In this document: positions 27,088 through 35,928 of the stretch, piece after piece
How the letters are laid out: the number at the start of each line of letters is the position of its first letter
How positions within the stretch are numbered: position 1 is the stretch's first letter
Source of the DNA: Janthinobacterium tructae
GTDB taxonomy: Bacteria; Pseudomonadota; Gammaproteobacteria; Burkholderiales; Burkholderiaceae_D
Reading direction: 5' to 3'
DNA: 64,000 nucleotides
NCBI RefSeq assembly: GCF_006517255.1
Contig: NZ_CP041185.1
Span: forward strand, 2,418,001-2,482,000
Notes under the pieces: generated by a model
The model's database searches: none
Told to the model about the DNA's origin: nothing
Seen by the model: the letters and a program-made list of their open reading frames with translations, nothing else
Program-made: the position numbers and the translations under genes

Positions 27088-28110
27088 TCAGGCGCGGCCG
27101 GCGTACAGCGCGACCGTCTGCTCGATGCTGCCGAAGATGCTGGCGCCGGCCGCGTCGCGCATCTCGATGCGCACCGTGTCGCCGAACTTCAGGTACGCCG
27201 TCTTCGGCGCACCGTGTTCGATGGTTTCATACATGCGCACTTCGGCCAGGCAGCAATAGCCCACACCGCCGTTCTCGATGCTGGAGCCGAACAGGTTGCC
27301 CTGCTTGTTCGACACGGTACCCGAGCCGACGATGCTGCCGGCGCCCAGTTCGCGCGTCTTCGCCGCATGGGCGACGAGCTGCGCAAAATTGAAGGTCATG
27401 TCTTCGCCGGCATTCGGCTTGCCGAACGGTTTGTCGTTCAGGTCCACCAGCAGCGGCAGGTGCAGCTTGCTGTCGGCCCAGTCGGCACCCAGTTCATCGG
27501 GCGTAACGGCGACGGGCGAAAACGCGCTGGCCGCCTTCGACTGGAAGAAACCGAAACCCTTGGCCAGTTCGCCCGGAATCAGGTTGCGCAGCGAGACATC
27601 GTTGACCAGCATCACCAGGCGGATGGCTTTCGCCGCATCGTCCACGCTGGCGCCCATGGCCACGTCCCCCGTGACGACGGCCACTTCGGCTTCCAGGTCG
27701 ATGCCCCACTCTTCCGACAGGGCGAAGATAGGGTCGCGCGGCCCGATAAAACTGTCCGAGCCGCCCTGGTACATCAGCGGGTCCGTGTAGAACGAGGCTG
27801 GCACTTCCGCGTTGCGCGCCTTGCGCACCAGTTCCACATGGTTGATGTAGGCGGAACCGTCGGCCCACTGGTAGGCGCGCGGCAGCGGCGAGTGGCACAG
27901 ACTGGCGTCAAACGGCTGCGCGTCCGGCGCCTGGCCCGCGTTCAAGTCAGCGTAGGCCTGTTCCAGTTTCGGCGCGACGGCGTCCCAGTTGTCGAGCGCC
28001 GCCTGCAAGGTGGGAGCGATGGCGGCCACGCGCTGGTACTGGCGCAGGTCGCGGCTGACGAGGATCAGGGCGCCGTCGCGGCTGCCGTTTTTCAGGGTTG
28101 CGAGTTTCAT
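27088..28110 (-). CDS. Fumarylacetoacetate hydrolase family protein
   Basis: A 340-residue FAH-family enzyme. The metal-binding acidic residues are in G-I-D-L-E-A-E-V-A-V-V-T-G and the fold core continues with L-V-N-D-V-S-L-R-N and the S-G-T-V-S-N-K-Q-G-N-L-F-G-S block typical of fumarylacetoacetases. It would cleave fumarylacetoacetate (or a related diketo acid) to fumarate and acetoacetate. AAGGA precedes the ATG by 5 bases. It lies between the VOC gene and maiA on one strand. Confidence 0.88.
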   Translation of the reverse strand: MKLATLKNGSRDGALILVSRDLRQYQRVAAIAPTLQAALDNWDAVAPKLEQAYADLNAGQAPDAQPFDASLCHSPLPRAYQWADGSAYINHVELVRKARNAEVPASFYTDPLMYQGGSDSFIGPRDPIFALSEEWGIDLEAEVAVVTGDVAMGASVDDAAKAIRLVMLVNDVSLRNLIPGELAKGFGFFQSKAASAFSPVAVTPDELGADWADSKLHLPLLVDLNDKPFGKPNAGEDMTFNFAQLVAHAAKTRELGAGSIVGSGTVSNKQGNLFGSSIENGGVGYCCLAEVRMYETIEHGAPKTAYLKFGDTVRIEMRDAAGASIFGSIEQTVALYAGRA

Positions 28111-28160
28111 GGTGTTCCTTGTTCGGTGGTTGTTTCAGAGAGGTTGCCGATCCGGGACGC

Positions 28161-28694
28161 TCAGGCGTCGGCCGGCGCGTGCATCCAGGCGGCGTGCTTC
28201 GGCGCGCGGCGCGTCTGCGACCATTCTTCCAGCATTTCCCATTTGACGGCGTCCAGTTTGGCCATCATCTCGGGCGTGCCCACGTTGGCCGCCAGTTCCA
28301 GGCGGTGACCGTTCGGGTCGAAGAAGTAAATCGACTGGAAGATGGCGTGGTTGACGGGGCCCAGCACCTCGATGCCGGCGGCCACCAGGCGCTCCTTGGC
28401 CCCCAGCAGTTCTTCCATGCTGCCCACTTCCAGCGCCAGGTGCTGCACCCAGGCCGGGGTATTGCGGTCGCGGTCCATCGGCGGCTGCGTCGGCAGCTCG
28501 AAGAAAGCCAGCACATTGCCCTGGCCTGCGTCGAGGAAGACGTGCATGTACGGGTCCGGCGCCTTGGTCGACGGCACCAGGTCTTCGGCGATGGCGAGGA
28601 CGAAATTCATGTTCAAATGCTTGACATACCACTCGACGGTTTTCTTCGCGTCGATGCAGCGGTAGGCGACGTGGTGGATTTGCTTGATCTTCAT
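28161..28694 (-). CDS. VOC-family (glyoxalase/extradiol dioxygenase-like) metalloenzyme
   Basis: A 177-residue vicinal oxygen chelate protein with a likely metal triad H8 (in I-H-H-V-A-Y), H85 (in W-V-Q-H-L-A-L-E-V) and E133 (in H-R-L-E-L-A), the arrangement seen in glyoxalases and type I extradiol dioxygenases. The reaction is unknown. It is the first gene of an operon with fumarylacetoacetate hydrolase and maiA, so a ring-cleavage or related role is plausible. ATG at 28694 follows GGAG; an in-frame TTG at 28709 is less likely. Confidence 0.85.
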   Translation of the reverse strand: MKIKQIHHVAYRCIDAKKTVEWYVKHLNMNFVLAIAEDLVPSTKAPDPYMHVFLDAGQGNVLAFFELPTQPPMDRDRNTPAWVQHLALEVGSMEELLGAKERLVAAGIEVLGPVNHAIFQSIYFFDPNGHRLELAANVGTPEMMAKLDAVKWEMLEEWSQTRRAPKHAAWMHAPADA

Positions 28695-28820
28695 GGTGTT
28701 TGTCTCCAATGGGTGCGCCCGGGGCGCGATGGCTGGCGTGTTTTTCAGCTTTTCACCATTAGAATCGAGTTACAGCTATCATACAAACAATTTTTAACCA
28801 TTGATTTATCGGATTATCTT

Positions 28821-29786
28821 ATGAGTCCCAGCCTGCGGCAAATGCGCGCCTTCGTGGCGCTGGCCAAGACCGGCAGTTTTACCCTGGCCGCCGAATACCT
28901 GCACGTGACGCAATCGGCCTTGAGCGGCTTGATCAAGGAACTGGAAAGCGTGCTGGGCGTGCGCGTGGTCGAGCGCAGCACGCGCAAGACGCAGCTGTCG
29001 GAAATCGGCCGCGAACTGTATCCGCTGTTTGAAAAGATGATCGAGGACCTCGACGGCGCCATGGCCGGCATCGCCCAGCGCAAGGCCCTGAAGACGGGCC
29101 TGGTGCGCATCGCCGCGCCGCAAATGATGGCGTGCACCCTGCTGCCGGAAGTGATCGCCGCCTACCGCCAGGCGCACCCGGAGGTGCAGCTGCGCCTGGT
29201 CGATTGCCCGGTGGAAAACGTGTCGGCGCGCGTGTTCAGCGGCGAAGTCGATTTCGGCATCGGTCCCGAGCGCGACCCGACGGCGGAAATCGCCGCGCAA
29301 GTGCTGTTCGAAATGCCCTTCGTGCTGGTCTTCCCCGAGCAGCACCCGTTGCAGCAGAAAGAGCGCGTCACCTGGGCCGACGTGGGCGACTACCCGTTCA
29401 TCTCGCTGCAGGGCCAGTTCACCGAACGCCTGCTGCGCGACATGCACGGCGCGTTTCGCGAGCTGTCGCTCAATCCCTACAATGAAGTGACCTTCATGAC
29501 GACGGCGCTGGCCATGGTCAGCGCCAACCTGGGCATCACGGTCTGCCTGCCGTACGCGGAACCGATGGTCAAACTATACAAATTGCACATGCGCGCCCTG
29601 CACCAGCCGGAACTGACGCGGCGCTTTTTCGTCTACACCAAGACGGGGCGTTCGCTGTCGCCGGCGGCCGAAAGCTTCATGGCCTTCCTGTTCCAGTTCG
29701 TCGAGACGCACGAGTGGAACGTCGGCGGAAACAACGGCGCACGCGCCGCCCTGCCGGCCGGCAGCGCGGCGGGCACCGCTTTATAA
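28821..29786 (+). CDS. LysR-type transcriptional regulator
   Basis: A 321-residue LysR protein: N-terminal helix-turn-helix (residues 5-62, with F-T-L-A-A-E-Y-L-H-V-T-Q-S-A-L-S) and a periplasmic-binding-like effector domain from about residue 90. It is transcribed divergently from the VOC/FAH/maiA operon with 126 bases between starts, the classical arrangement for a LysR activator of the neighbouring catabolic genes. The effector is unknown. Confidence 0.92.
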   Translation: MSPSLRQMRAFVALAKTGSFTLAAEYLHVTQSALSGLIKELESVLGVRVVERSTRKTQLSEIGRELYPLFEKMIEDLDGAMAGIAQRKALKTGLVRIAAPQMMACTLLPEVIAAYRQAHPEVQLRLVDCPVENVSARVFSGEVDFGIGPERDPTAEIAAQVLFEMPFVLVFPEQHPLQQKERVTWADVGDYPFISLQGQFTERLLRDMHGAFRELSLNPYNEVTFMTTALAMVSANLGITVCLPYAEPMVKLYKLHMRALHQPELTRRFFVYTKTGRSLSPAAESFMAFLFQFVETHEWNVGGNNGARAALPAGSAAGTAL

Positions 29787-29814
29787 TGGCGCATCGCCCC
29801 TCTGCAAACACGCC

Positions 29815-30474
29815 ATGACCCAGCCTGACCAGCACGCCCTGTCCGCCATCGACGCCGCCACCATCGCCATCAACCAGCGCATGAACAAATTCGACGGCCA
29901 CGACCAGGTCTGGCTGTTCGGCTACGGCTCGCTGATCTACAAGGCCGATTTTCCCTATATCGAACGCCGCCCCGCCAGTATCGCCGGCTGGACGCGACGC
30001 TTCTGGCAAGGCTCGCATGACCACCGGGGCACGCCGATGGCGCCGGGGCGGGTCGCCACCATCGTGCCGCAGGCCGGCGCCGTGTGCGACGGCATGGCTT
30101 ATCTGATCACGCCCGAAGTCTTCGCCCACCTCGACCACCGCGAAAAGAACGGCTATTTGCGCCTGGCCACCGACATCACCTTCGACGATGGCGGCAAGGT
30201 CGAAGGCCTGGTGTACATCGCCAACGAGGAAAACGCCGCCTTCCTCGGTGCCGCGCCCGAACTCGATATCGCGCGCCAGATCGCCCGATCAAACGGCCCC
30301 AGCGGCCCGAACAGCGAATACCTGCTGCACCTGGCCAGCGCCCTGCGCGAACTGGGCAAGAGCGACCCGCATGTCTTTGCCATCGAGCAATATCTGGCAC
30401 AGCTCCAGGCACCTGCCCAGGACAGCACCGCAGCGTACCCCGGCGGCATCAGCGCTGACGCTGGTTTAACTTAA
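29815..30474 (+). CDS. chaC: ChaC-like gamma-glutamylcyclotransferase
   Basis: A 219-residue protein with the substrate-binding motif F-G-Y-G-S-L-I near residue 35 and the R-R-F-W-Q-G-S block typical of ChaC; the catalytic Glu is expected in the D-H-R-E-K-N-G-Y region. ChaC enzymes release 5-oxoproline from glutathione. It follows the LysR gene by 28 bases. Its stop codon interlocks with that of the convergent radical SAM gene (30471-30474). Confidence 0.88.
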   Translation: MTQPDQHALSAIDAATIAINQRMNKFDGHDQVWLFGYGSLIYKADFPYIERRPASIAGWTRRFWQGSHDHRGTPMAPGRVATIVPQAGAVCDGMAYLITPEVFAHLDHREKNGYLRLATDITFDDGGKVEGLVYIANEENAAFLGAAPELDIARQIARSNGPSGPNSEYLLHLASALRELGKSDPHVFAIEQYLAQLQAPAQDSTAAYPGGISADAGLT

Positions 30475-31658
30475 AACAAATCCAGCTGCCCCGCATTGCC
30501 CCCTTTTGCCGAGTTCCCCAACGGCGGCACCACCAGCGGGCGGCGGAACTGCGTGCAATCGAGCTGTTTGAATCGGCCGCCCTTGCCATGCAGCCCCAGC
30601 CGGTGCACGGCTTTTTCAAAGCGCTGGCGGATCAGGTCGGCCCACACGCCCTCGCCCCGCATGCGCGTGCCGAACGCGCTATCGTAATCCTTGCCGCCGC
30701 GCATTTCACGCACGCGGTTCATCACGCGCTGGGCCCGCTCCGGGAAGTGCGCTTCCAGCCATTGCTGGAACAAGGGACTCACTTCCCACGGCAAGCGCAA
30801 CACCACGTAATGGGCGTGGATGGCGCCCGCGTCGCGCACGGCTTCGAGCAGCTGCTCGATTTCCGGCTCCGTCACGAAAGGAATGATGGGCGCGATGCTC
30901 ACGCCCACAGGAATGCCCGCCTCGGTCAAGGTGCGGATGGTGCGCAGCCGCCGCGCAGGGGCCGCCGCGCGCGGCTCCAGCGTGCGCGCGATGACGGGGT
31001 CGAGCGTGGTGACAGTGACGGCCACGGCCGCCAGGCGCCTGGCCGCCATGGGTGCCAGAATGTCGATGTCGCGTTCGATCAGCGACGATTTCGTGATCAG
31101 CGCCACGGGATGCTCGCACTCGTGCAACACTTCCAGCACGCGCCGCGTCAGCTGCCGTTCGCGTTCGCACGGCTGATACGCATCGGTATTGACGCCCACG
31201 GCGATCGGCTCGGCCACGTACGACGGCTTGGCCAGTTCGCGCCGCAGCAGCTCAGGGGCGTTCACCTTGGCGTAGATGCGGCTTTCGAAGTCCAGGCCCG
31301 GCGACAGGCCCAGATAGCTGTGCGTGGGACGGGCAAAGCAGTAAATGCAGCCGTGTTCGCACCCCCGGTACGGATTCAGCGACACATTGAAGGGCAAATC
31401 GGGCGAAGCATTGCGCGTGAGGATGGTGCGCGCCTGCTCGTCGCTGACCTGCGTTTTCCAGCCCGGCGCCGCCTCCCCCTCCGCCGCATCCAGGCCGCCC
31501 ACGCTCCAGCCGTCATCGAAACCGGCGCGCGCATGCGCCTCGTAGCGCCCTTGCAGGTTCGACACCGCACCGCGCCCCTTGTGGGCTTTCAGTGATTGCG
31601 GCGGCAACATGGCTTGCCCGGCGAAGCTGTCATCGTGCTCTGGAATGATTGCTTTCAT
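30471..31658 (-). CDS. PA0069-family radical SAM protein
   Basis: A 395-residue radical SAM protein with the cluster motif C100-x3-C104-x2-C107 (C-E-H-G-C-I-Y-C) and an SplB-like core. It belongs to the group named after Pseudomonas PA0069. The substrate is not known; similarity to spore photoproduct lyase suggests a DNA-repair role, by inference. A near-perfect LexA box lies 16 bases upstream, so it is probably SOS-regulated. ATG at 31658 is preferred to the codons at 31670-31673. Confidence 0.88.
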   Translation of the reverse strand: MKAIIPEHDDSFAGQAMLPPQSLKAHKGRGAVSNLQGRYEAHARAGFDDGWSVGGLDAAEGEAAPGWKTQVSDEQARTILTRNASPDLPFNVSLNPYRGCEHGCIYCFARPTHSYLGLSPGLDFESRIYAKVNAPELLRRELAKPSYVAEPIAVGVNTDAYQPCERERQLTRRVLEVLHECEHPVALITKSSLIERDIDILAPMAARRLAAVAVTVTTLDPVIARTLEPRAAAPARRLRTIRTLTEAGIPVGVSIAPIIPFVTEPEIEQLLEAVRDAGAIHAHYVVLRLPWEVSPLFQQWLEAHFPERAQRVMNRVREMRGGKDYDSAFGTRMRGEGVWADLIRQRFEKAVHRLGLHGKGGRFKQLDCTQFRRPLVVPPLGNSAKGGNAGQLDLF

Positions 31659-31673
31659 GAACGGCCCCATCAA

Positions 31674-31689
31674 CTGTATATACGTACAG
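31674..31689 (-). promoter_or_regulatory. LexA (SOS) box upstream of the radical SAM gene
   Basis: CTG-TATATACGTA-CAG has the CTG-N10-CAG form of the E. coli/beta/gamma-proteobacterial LexA operator with an AT-rich alternating centre, and is flanked by A on the left and TATAC on the right. It ends 15 bases before the ATG, where bound LexA would block transcription. Confidence 0.82.
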
Positions 31690-31738
31690 TATACTATGCC
31701 GCTATGCGGGCAAGATCAAGGGCTGGCGTGCTGCCGTT

Positions 31739-32446
31739 TCACGCTTTTTCACCATGCGGCATGACATAACTCAACTGCTGTGCGACAAAGCCGTCAAATG
31801 CCGTGATCAGGGGAACGAAGCGGGACGCGTCCTGCTCCAACTGCATCAGGGCATAGCAGGTCGCTTCCAGGGTCGATAACTGGTCTGGTGCGTGCGCCTT
31901 GCGGATCAGGTAATGGGAAGCGGGCGTATCGCGCAGGGGCAGGCGCGGCAGCTGTTGCAACTGGGGATTCAGGTACAGCATCTTGCGGCTCTTGCGCCAG
32001 GTGGCGTCCAGCACCACCAGCCGCAATTGGTTCAAAAATCGGGCCGGATCGAGCAAGATGGCGGGGTCGAGCGCGGGCGGCGGCGCGATGCCCAGCGAAC
32101 GGTCGCCGGGCGTCTCCGGGTACAACAGCACAGTGTGCTTGTCGGCCAGCAATTCAGCGAGCGTCTCGGGGGCAAACCGCTCGCCCGTCAGCATGCGGCT
32201 GTTGGGCAAGCTCAGGTGCAGCAAGCGGGCACTGCCCTTGGCGTTGTGGACTTCCAGCGGATGCTGCAGGATCAGCACTTCCACCGCGTGGGCAACGGGG
32301 GCGATCCAGCGGCAGATGCAGCTGGATGCGGCGCGCAGGCAGGCTGGGCAGCGTGCGCGTTTGACGGGTTCAGCCAGGGAGGACGATGCAGCGGCAGGGC
32401 TGGAGGGATGGCTGGAGGTAGAGGCTGAGGTACGGCGGGTGGTCAT
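31739..32446 (-). CDS. DTW-domain tRNA-uridine aminocarboxypropyltransferase
   Basis: A 235-residue protein with the signature D-A-T-W at residues 147-150 followed by R-K-S-R-K-M, and an N-terminal Cys group (C33, C36, C43, C45), as in YfiP/TapT enzymes that form acp3U in tRNA. The first 25 residues are a Ser/Ala-rich tail. The tRNA target is inferred from the family. Confidence 0.88.
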   Translation of the reverse strand: MTTRRTSASTSSHPSSPAAASSSLAEPVKRARCPACLRAASSCICRWIAPVAHAVEVLILQHPLEVHNAKGSARLLHLSLPNSRMLTGERFAPETLAELLADKHTVLLYPETPGDRSLGIAPPPALDPAILLDPARFLNQLRLVVLDATWRKSRKMLYLNPQLQQLPRLPLRDTPASHYLIRKAHAPDQLSTLEATCYALMQLEQDASRFVPLITAFDGFVAQQLSYVMPHGEKA

Positions 32447-32517
32447 GGCGGAGCGCGTGCGCGGCTGTCTTCAAGCCGCGATTGTAGCGCCCGCGCCATG
32501 CCAAGGGGAATCTGCGC

Positions 32518-34269
32518 TTAAAACTCTTCCCATTCGTCGGCGCCGGAGGCCACCGGCGCCTTCGGCGCGCGTGCGCGCACAGCGTCCGCTGGCGCCGCCT
32601 TGCCCGGCGCGGCTGCGGGCTGTGCTGGCGCGCGCCGTGCCGCCGCTTGCACGACAGGCCGCACGGCAGTTTTGACCGGCGCAGGCGCTTTCACAGACAG
32701 GGCAGCACTGGTGGAAACAGAGTGCTGCGTGGCATCGAGCTTGAATACGCCCACCACGTCGGCCAGCTTGGCCGCCTGTTCCTGCATGGATTCGGCCGCA
32801 GCGGCGGCCTCTTCCACCAGGGCCGCGTTTTGCTGCGTCACCTGGTCCATCTGGCCGATGGCCTGGTTGACTTGTTCGATGCCTGCGCGCTGCTCATCGC
32901 TGGCATCGGTGATCTGGTTCATGATCTGTGTCACGTGGCTGATGCTTTGCACGATTTCGTCCATGGTGCGGCCCGCCTTGTCCACCAGTTGCGAACCGGC
33001 CTCGACCTTTTGCACGGAATCGTCGATCAAGCCCTTGATTTCCTTGGCCGCCGCGCTGGAGCGCTGCGCCAGGTTGCGCACCTCGGAGGCCACCACGGCA
33101 AAACCGCGGCCCTGCTCGCCAGCCCTGGCCGCTTCCACGGCCGCGTTCAGGGCCAGGATATTCGTCTGGAAGGCGATGGCGTCGATGACGCTGATGATGT
33201 CGACAATCTTGCGCGAGGAATCGTTGATCGAGCCCATGGTGCTGACCACTTCCGACACCACCACACCGCCCTTGCTGGCGATCTGCGAGGCGTCGATGGC
33301 CAGTTGATTCGCGCTGCGCGCATTGTCGGCATTGCGTTTCACGGTCGAGGTCAGCTCTTCCATCGAAGACGCCGTCTCTTCCAGCGAGCTGGCCTGCTCT
33401 TCCGTGCGCGATGACAAGTCCAGGTTGCCGGCGGCAATTTCGCTCGACGCCGTGCTGATCGATTCGGTGCCGACGCGCACCTGGCCGACGATACTGACCA
33501 GTTTATCGTTCATGTTTTTCAGCGCATGCATCAGCTGCCCCGTTTCATCGCGGCTGTCCACCACGATATGGCTGGTCAGGTCGCCAGCGGAAACGGCTTC
33601 CGCCACCTCGACGGCGCGCGTGATGGGACGCGTGATCGAGCGCGTGATCCAGCAGGCGCAAGCGATGCCCAGCAAAATGGCGACCGCGCCCAGCGAGATC
33701 AGCAGCAAACGGCCGTTTTCGTAGCGCGAACGGATGTGCGCGGCCGCTTCATCGAGCAATCTGGTTTCCAGCACGGCCATCTTGTTCAGCGATGACAGGT
33801 AAATGTCGCGCTTGACTGCCATGTCGCCTTCGTACAGGCGCTTGCCCAGTTCCAGGTCGCCCGCATTCTTGGCCTTGAACACATTCTTGCGCACGTCCGT
33901 GTACGCCTTGCGCGTGCTCAGCACTTCCTGGAACAGCGCCTGCTCTTCAGCGTTCAGCTCGCTCTTGCCGATAGCGTTCTGGATTTCCGTGGCGCGGGCG
34001 GACGAGACCGCCATTTCCTGTTCAAACTGCTTCTGGTGTTCGGGATCGCTCACTTTCCAGGCGGCCGCCGTGCGCGCCGCGTTGACCTCGATGACCTTGG
34101 TCCACTCGGCGATCAGGCGCTCATTGCGCACCTCGACATTGACTAGTGCATCGGTTTCCTTGCTGGCGCTTTGCATCTGCACGATGCCCACCACGGTCAG
34201 GCTCGTCAACAGCAGCAGGACGGCGGCAAAAGCGCCACCGAGGCGTACGCCGATTTTGAGGTTTTTCAT
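32518..34269 (-). CDS. Methyl-accepting chemotaxis protein
   Basis: A 583-residue receptor: short cytoplasmic N-terminus, TM1 at about residues 10-30, a four-helix periplasmic sensor domain (35-188), TM2 near 190-212, HAMP to about 265, and the MCP signalling domain with the [15 protein letters not shown] hairpin tip. An Ala/Pro linker leads to a C-terminal E-W-E-E-F, which fits the W-x-x-F pentapeptide that tethers CheR/CheB. AGGA lies 9 bases before ATG 34269. The ligand is unknown. No flagellar sigma-28 promoter was seen upstream. Confidence 0.95.
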   Translation of the reverse strand: MKNLKIGVRLGGAFAAVLLLLTSLTVVGIVQMQSASKETDALVNVEVRNERLIAEWTKVIEVNAARTAAAWKVSDPEHQKQFEQEMAVSSARATEIQNAIGKSELNAEEQALFQEVLSTRKAYTDVRKNVFKAKNAGDLELGKRLYEGDMAVKRDIYLSSLNKMAVLETRLLDEAAAHIRSRYENGRLLLISLGAVAILLGIACACWITRSITRPITRAVEVAEAVSAGDLTSHIVVDSRDETGQLMHALKNMNDKLVSIVGQVRVGTESISTASSEIAAGNLDLSSRTEEQASSLEETASSMEELTSTVKRNADNARSANQLAIDASQIASKGGVVVSEVVSTMGSINDSSRKIVDIISVIDAIAFQTNILALNAAVEAARAGEQGRGFAVVASEVRNLAQRSSAAAKEIKGLIDDSVQKVEAGSQLVDKAGRTMDEIVQSISHVTQIMNQITDASDEQRAGIEQVNQAIGQMDQVTQQNAALVEEAAAAAESMQEQAAKLADVVGVFKLDATQHSVSTSAALSVKAPAPVKTAVRPVVQAAARRAPAQPAAAPGKAAPADAVRARAPKAPVASGADEWEEF

Positions 34270-34533
34270 TGCGTGAATCCTATCTGAAAAAAACAATGCA
34301 CAGACGCCACGAAACCGACTTGCTGCCAGGTACCAATATAACAGGCATCTGCCGTGCGGCAATCACGAGCGGCAACGCAACCCTACCCACCTCGCCAGAA
34401 TGGCAGCGCGCCGCAGCGCACCACTTTGGGGCAGATTGTGAGTGAACCAGGATGGTAATGCAAGAAATAAGATGCAGAAAAGCAACAATTTCAAGGTACT
34501 ATGCCGCCACGCACGCGCGGCAGGCAAGCGTGG

Positions 34534-35046
34534 TCAGTTTTGCTTCACATAGATCAATTTTGACGTGTCGAAACCCAGCCCCTGGGCTTTCTCGACCAGA
34601 CGCTGCTGCAAGGCAGGGTCCATGGTCGGCGTGCGCGACAGCAACCACAAGTATGACTTGTCGGGGCCGCTGATCATGGAATAGCTGTAGCCTTGCTGGT
34701 CCAGGTCAAACACAATGTAGGAACCATAGAAGGGGCCGAAAAACGATACTTTCAGGTAGCCCACGTCTTTCTTGTCGACAAAGTACGCCTTGCCTTCCGC
34801 TTCCTTCCACTGCGCGTCCGCCTCCTTGTAGCCGCGATTGAGTACTTTCAGGCCGCCATCCTGGCGCAGGCTGTAGTCGGCCGTCACATGGCTCAGGCCC
34901 CGTTCGAACGAGTGGTCGAGGCGCGCGATCTCATACCACTTCCCCAGATAGCGGGTCGTCTCGAAGTTGTTGACAGGCACGATATTCTCGGGACGGCCGA
35001 CACAGCCGGCCAGCACGAGCACACTCAGGAACAACAGTTTTTTCAT
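34534..35046 (-). CDS. blc: Outer-membrane lipocalin (Blc-like lipoprotein)
   Basis: A 170-residue lipoprotein: signal peptide with lipobox L-A-G-C, Cys near residue 15, then the lipocalin signature G-K-W-Y-E-I-A-R-L-D and a full beta-barrel domain. Bacterial lipocalins bind fatty acids or lysophospholipids at the outer membrane. ATG at 35046 is supported by GGAG 7 bases upstream; upstream in-frame ATGs at 35058 and 35070 lack this. Confidence 0.92.
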   Translation of the reverse strand: MKKLLFLSVLVLAGCVGRPENIVPVNNFETTRYLGKWYEIARLDHSFERGLSHVTADYSLRQDGGLKVLNRGYKEADAQWKEAEGKAYFVDKKDVGYLKVSFFGPFYGSYIVFDLDQQGYSYSMISGPDKSYLWLLSRTPTMDPALQQRLVEKAQGLGFDTSKLIYVKQN

Positions 35047-35094
35047 GGTCTTCTCCATAGCTCGAATCAAGGTAGCAACGTCAGGGTAGCAAGG

Positions 35095-35895
35095 TCACGG
35101 TAGCAATGCCTGGTCGACGATGCGGCGGATCGCGCCGTTGGTTTGCATGCGCACGATCGCGGCATTGAATTGTTCAATAAAGTCCTCGCGATAGGGGTAG
35201 GTGGCCGGCCTGCGCACCGTAAAACCCAGGTGGCCCTGCTGGCTGGCCAGCTGCGCCATTTCCTCGATTGCCTGCATAGGCGTGCCCGGCGGACTCTCGC
35301 GCCGGATGCGCTGCAATTCCCACTGCGCCGACAGGCGGTCGCTGACATAGCAATCGATGCGCCCGCGCATCAGCTTGAGCAGATTCGTGCGCGTGCCCTT
35401 GGCCGGGTCGAGCACGATTTTTTCGGCGCGCAAGGACTCCGTCAGCGCCGCATCGCCAAGCAGGAAACCCGCGTTCACGCCAATGTGCAGGCCGCCATAA
35501 TCGGCTGGCCACTGCCGCAGCGCGCGCCTGGCCAGCACGTCCTGGCTGCACAGCACCACCAGCTGCTCCATCAGCAGCGGCACGGAATAGCGCACATACG
35601 GCCGTTCGCTGCGCCACGAATACGGCGGGTACAGGGCAAAGGCCTCGCCCGTCTGCAGCATCAGCAGCCCGCGCTTCCAGGGCACGGGGCGCAGCTGCAC
35701 CGCATACTGCGGCATCGCTTGCACCGCTTCGCGCACGATCTGCGTGTAGATGCCTTTCAGCTGGCCATTCTCGACGTAGGAGTACGGCGGATAATCGTCG
35801 TCGCCATAGATCACCAGCGGCGTCGGCGTCCCGGCCTGCGTGCTGGCAGCGATGAACAGGCATAGCGCGGCAGGCAACATGGGCATTCTGAGCAT
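35095..35895 (-). CDS. Periplasmic solute-binding protein (SBP_bac_3 type)
   Basis: An approximately 266-residue exported protein: signal peptide ending near A-S-T-Q-A, then a type II binding fold with P-P-Y-S-Y-V-E-N-G-Q-L-K-G-I-Y-T (amino-acid-binding family) and the second lobe with D-C-Y-V-S-D-R-L. There is no transporter gene nearby, so it may be an orphan sensor or scavenging protein. The exact start among ATGs at 35895, 35886 and 35880 is uncertain because none has a good ribosome-binding site. Confidence 0.8.
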   Translation of the reverse strand: MLRMPMLPAALCLFIAASTQAGTPTPLVIYGDDDYPPYSYVENGQLKGIYTQIVREAVQAMPQYAVQLRPVPWKRGLLMLQTGEAFALYPPYSWRSERPYVRYSVPLLMEQLVVLCSQDVLARRALRQWPADYGGLHIGVNAGFLLGDAALTESLRAEKIVLDPAKGTRTNLLKLMRGRIDCYVSDRLSAQWELQRIRRESPPGTPMQAIEEMAQLASQQGHLGFTVRRPATYPYREDFIEQFNAAIVRMQTNGAIRRIVDQALLP

Positions 35896-35928
35896 GCCCA
35901 AAGATTAGCATGGAAGCGCCAACAGCGA

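Noticed and set aside
28098..28820. N-terminal extension of the LysR frame
   Set aside because: It runs antisense to the VOC gene; the LysR family start at 28821 is clear.
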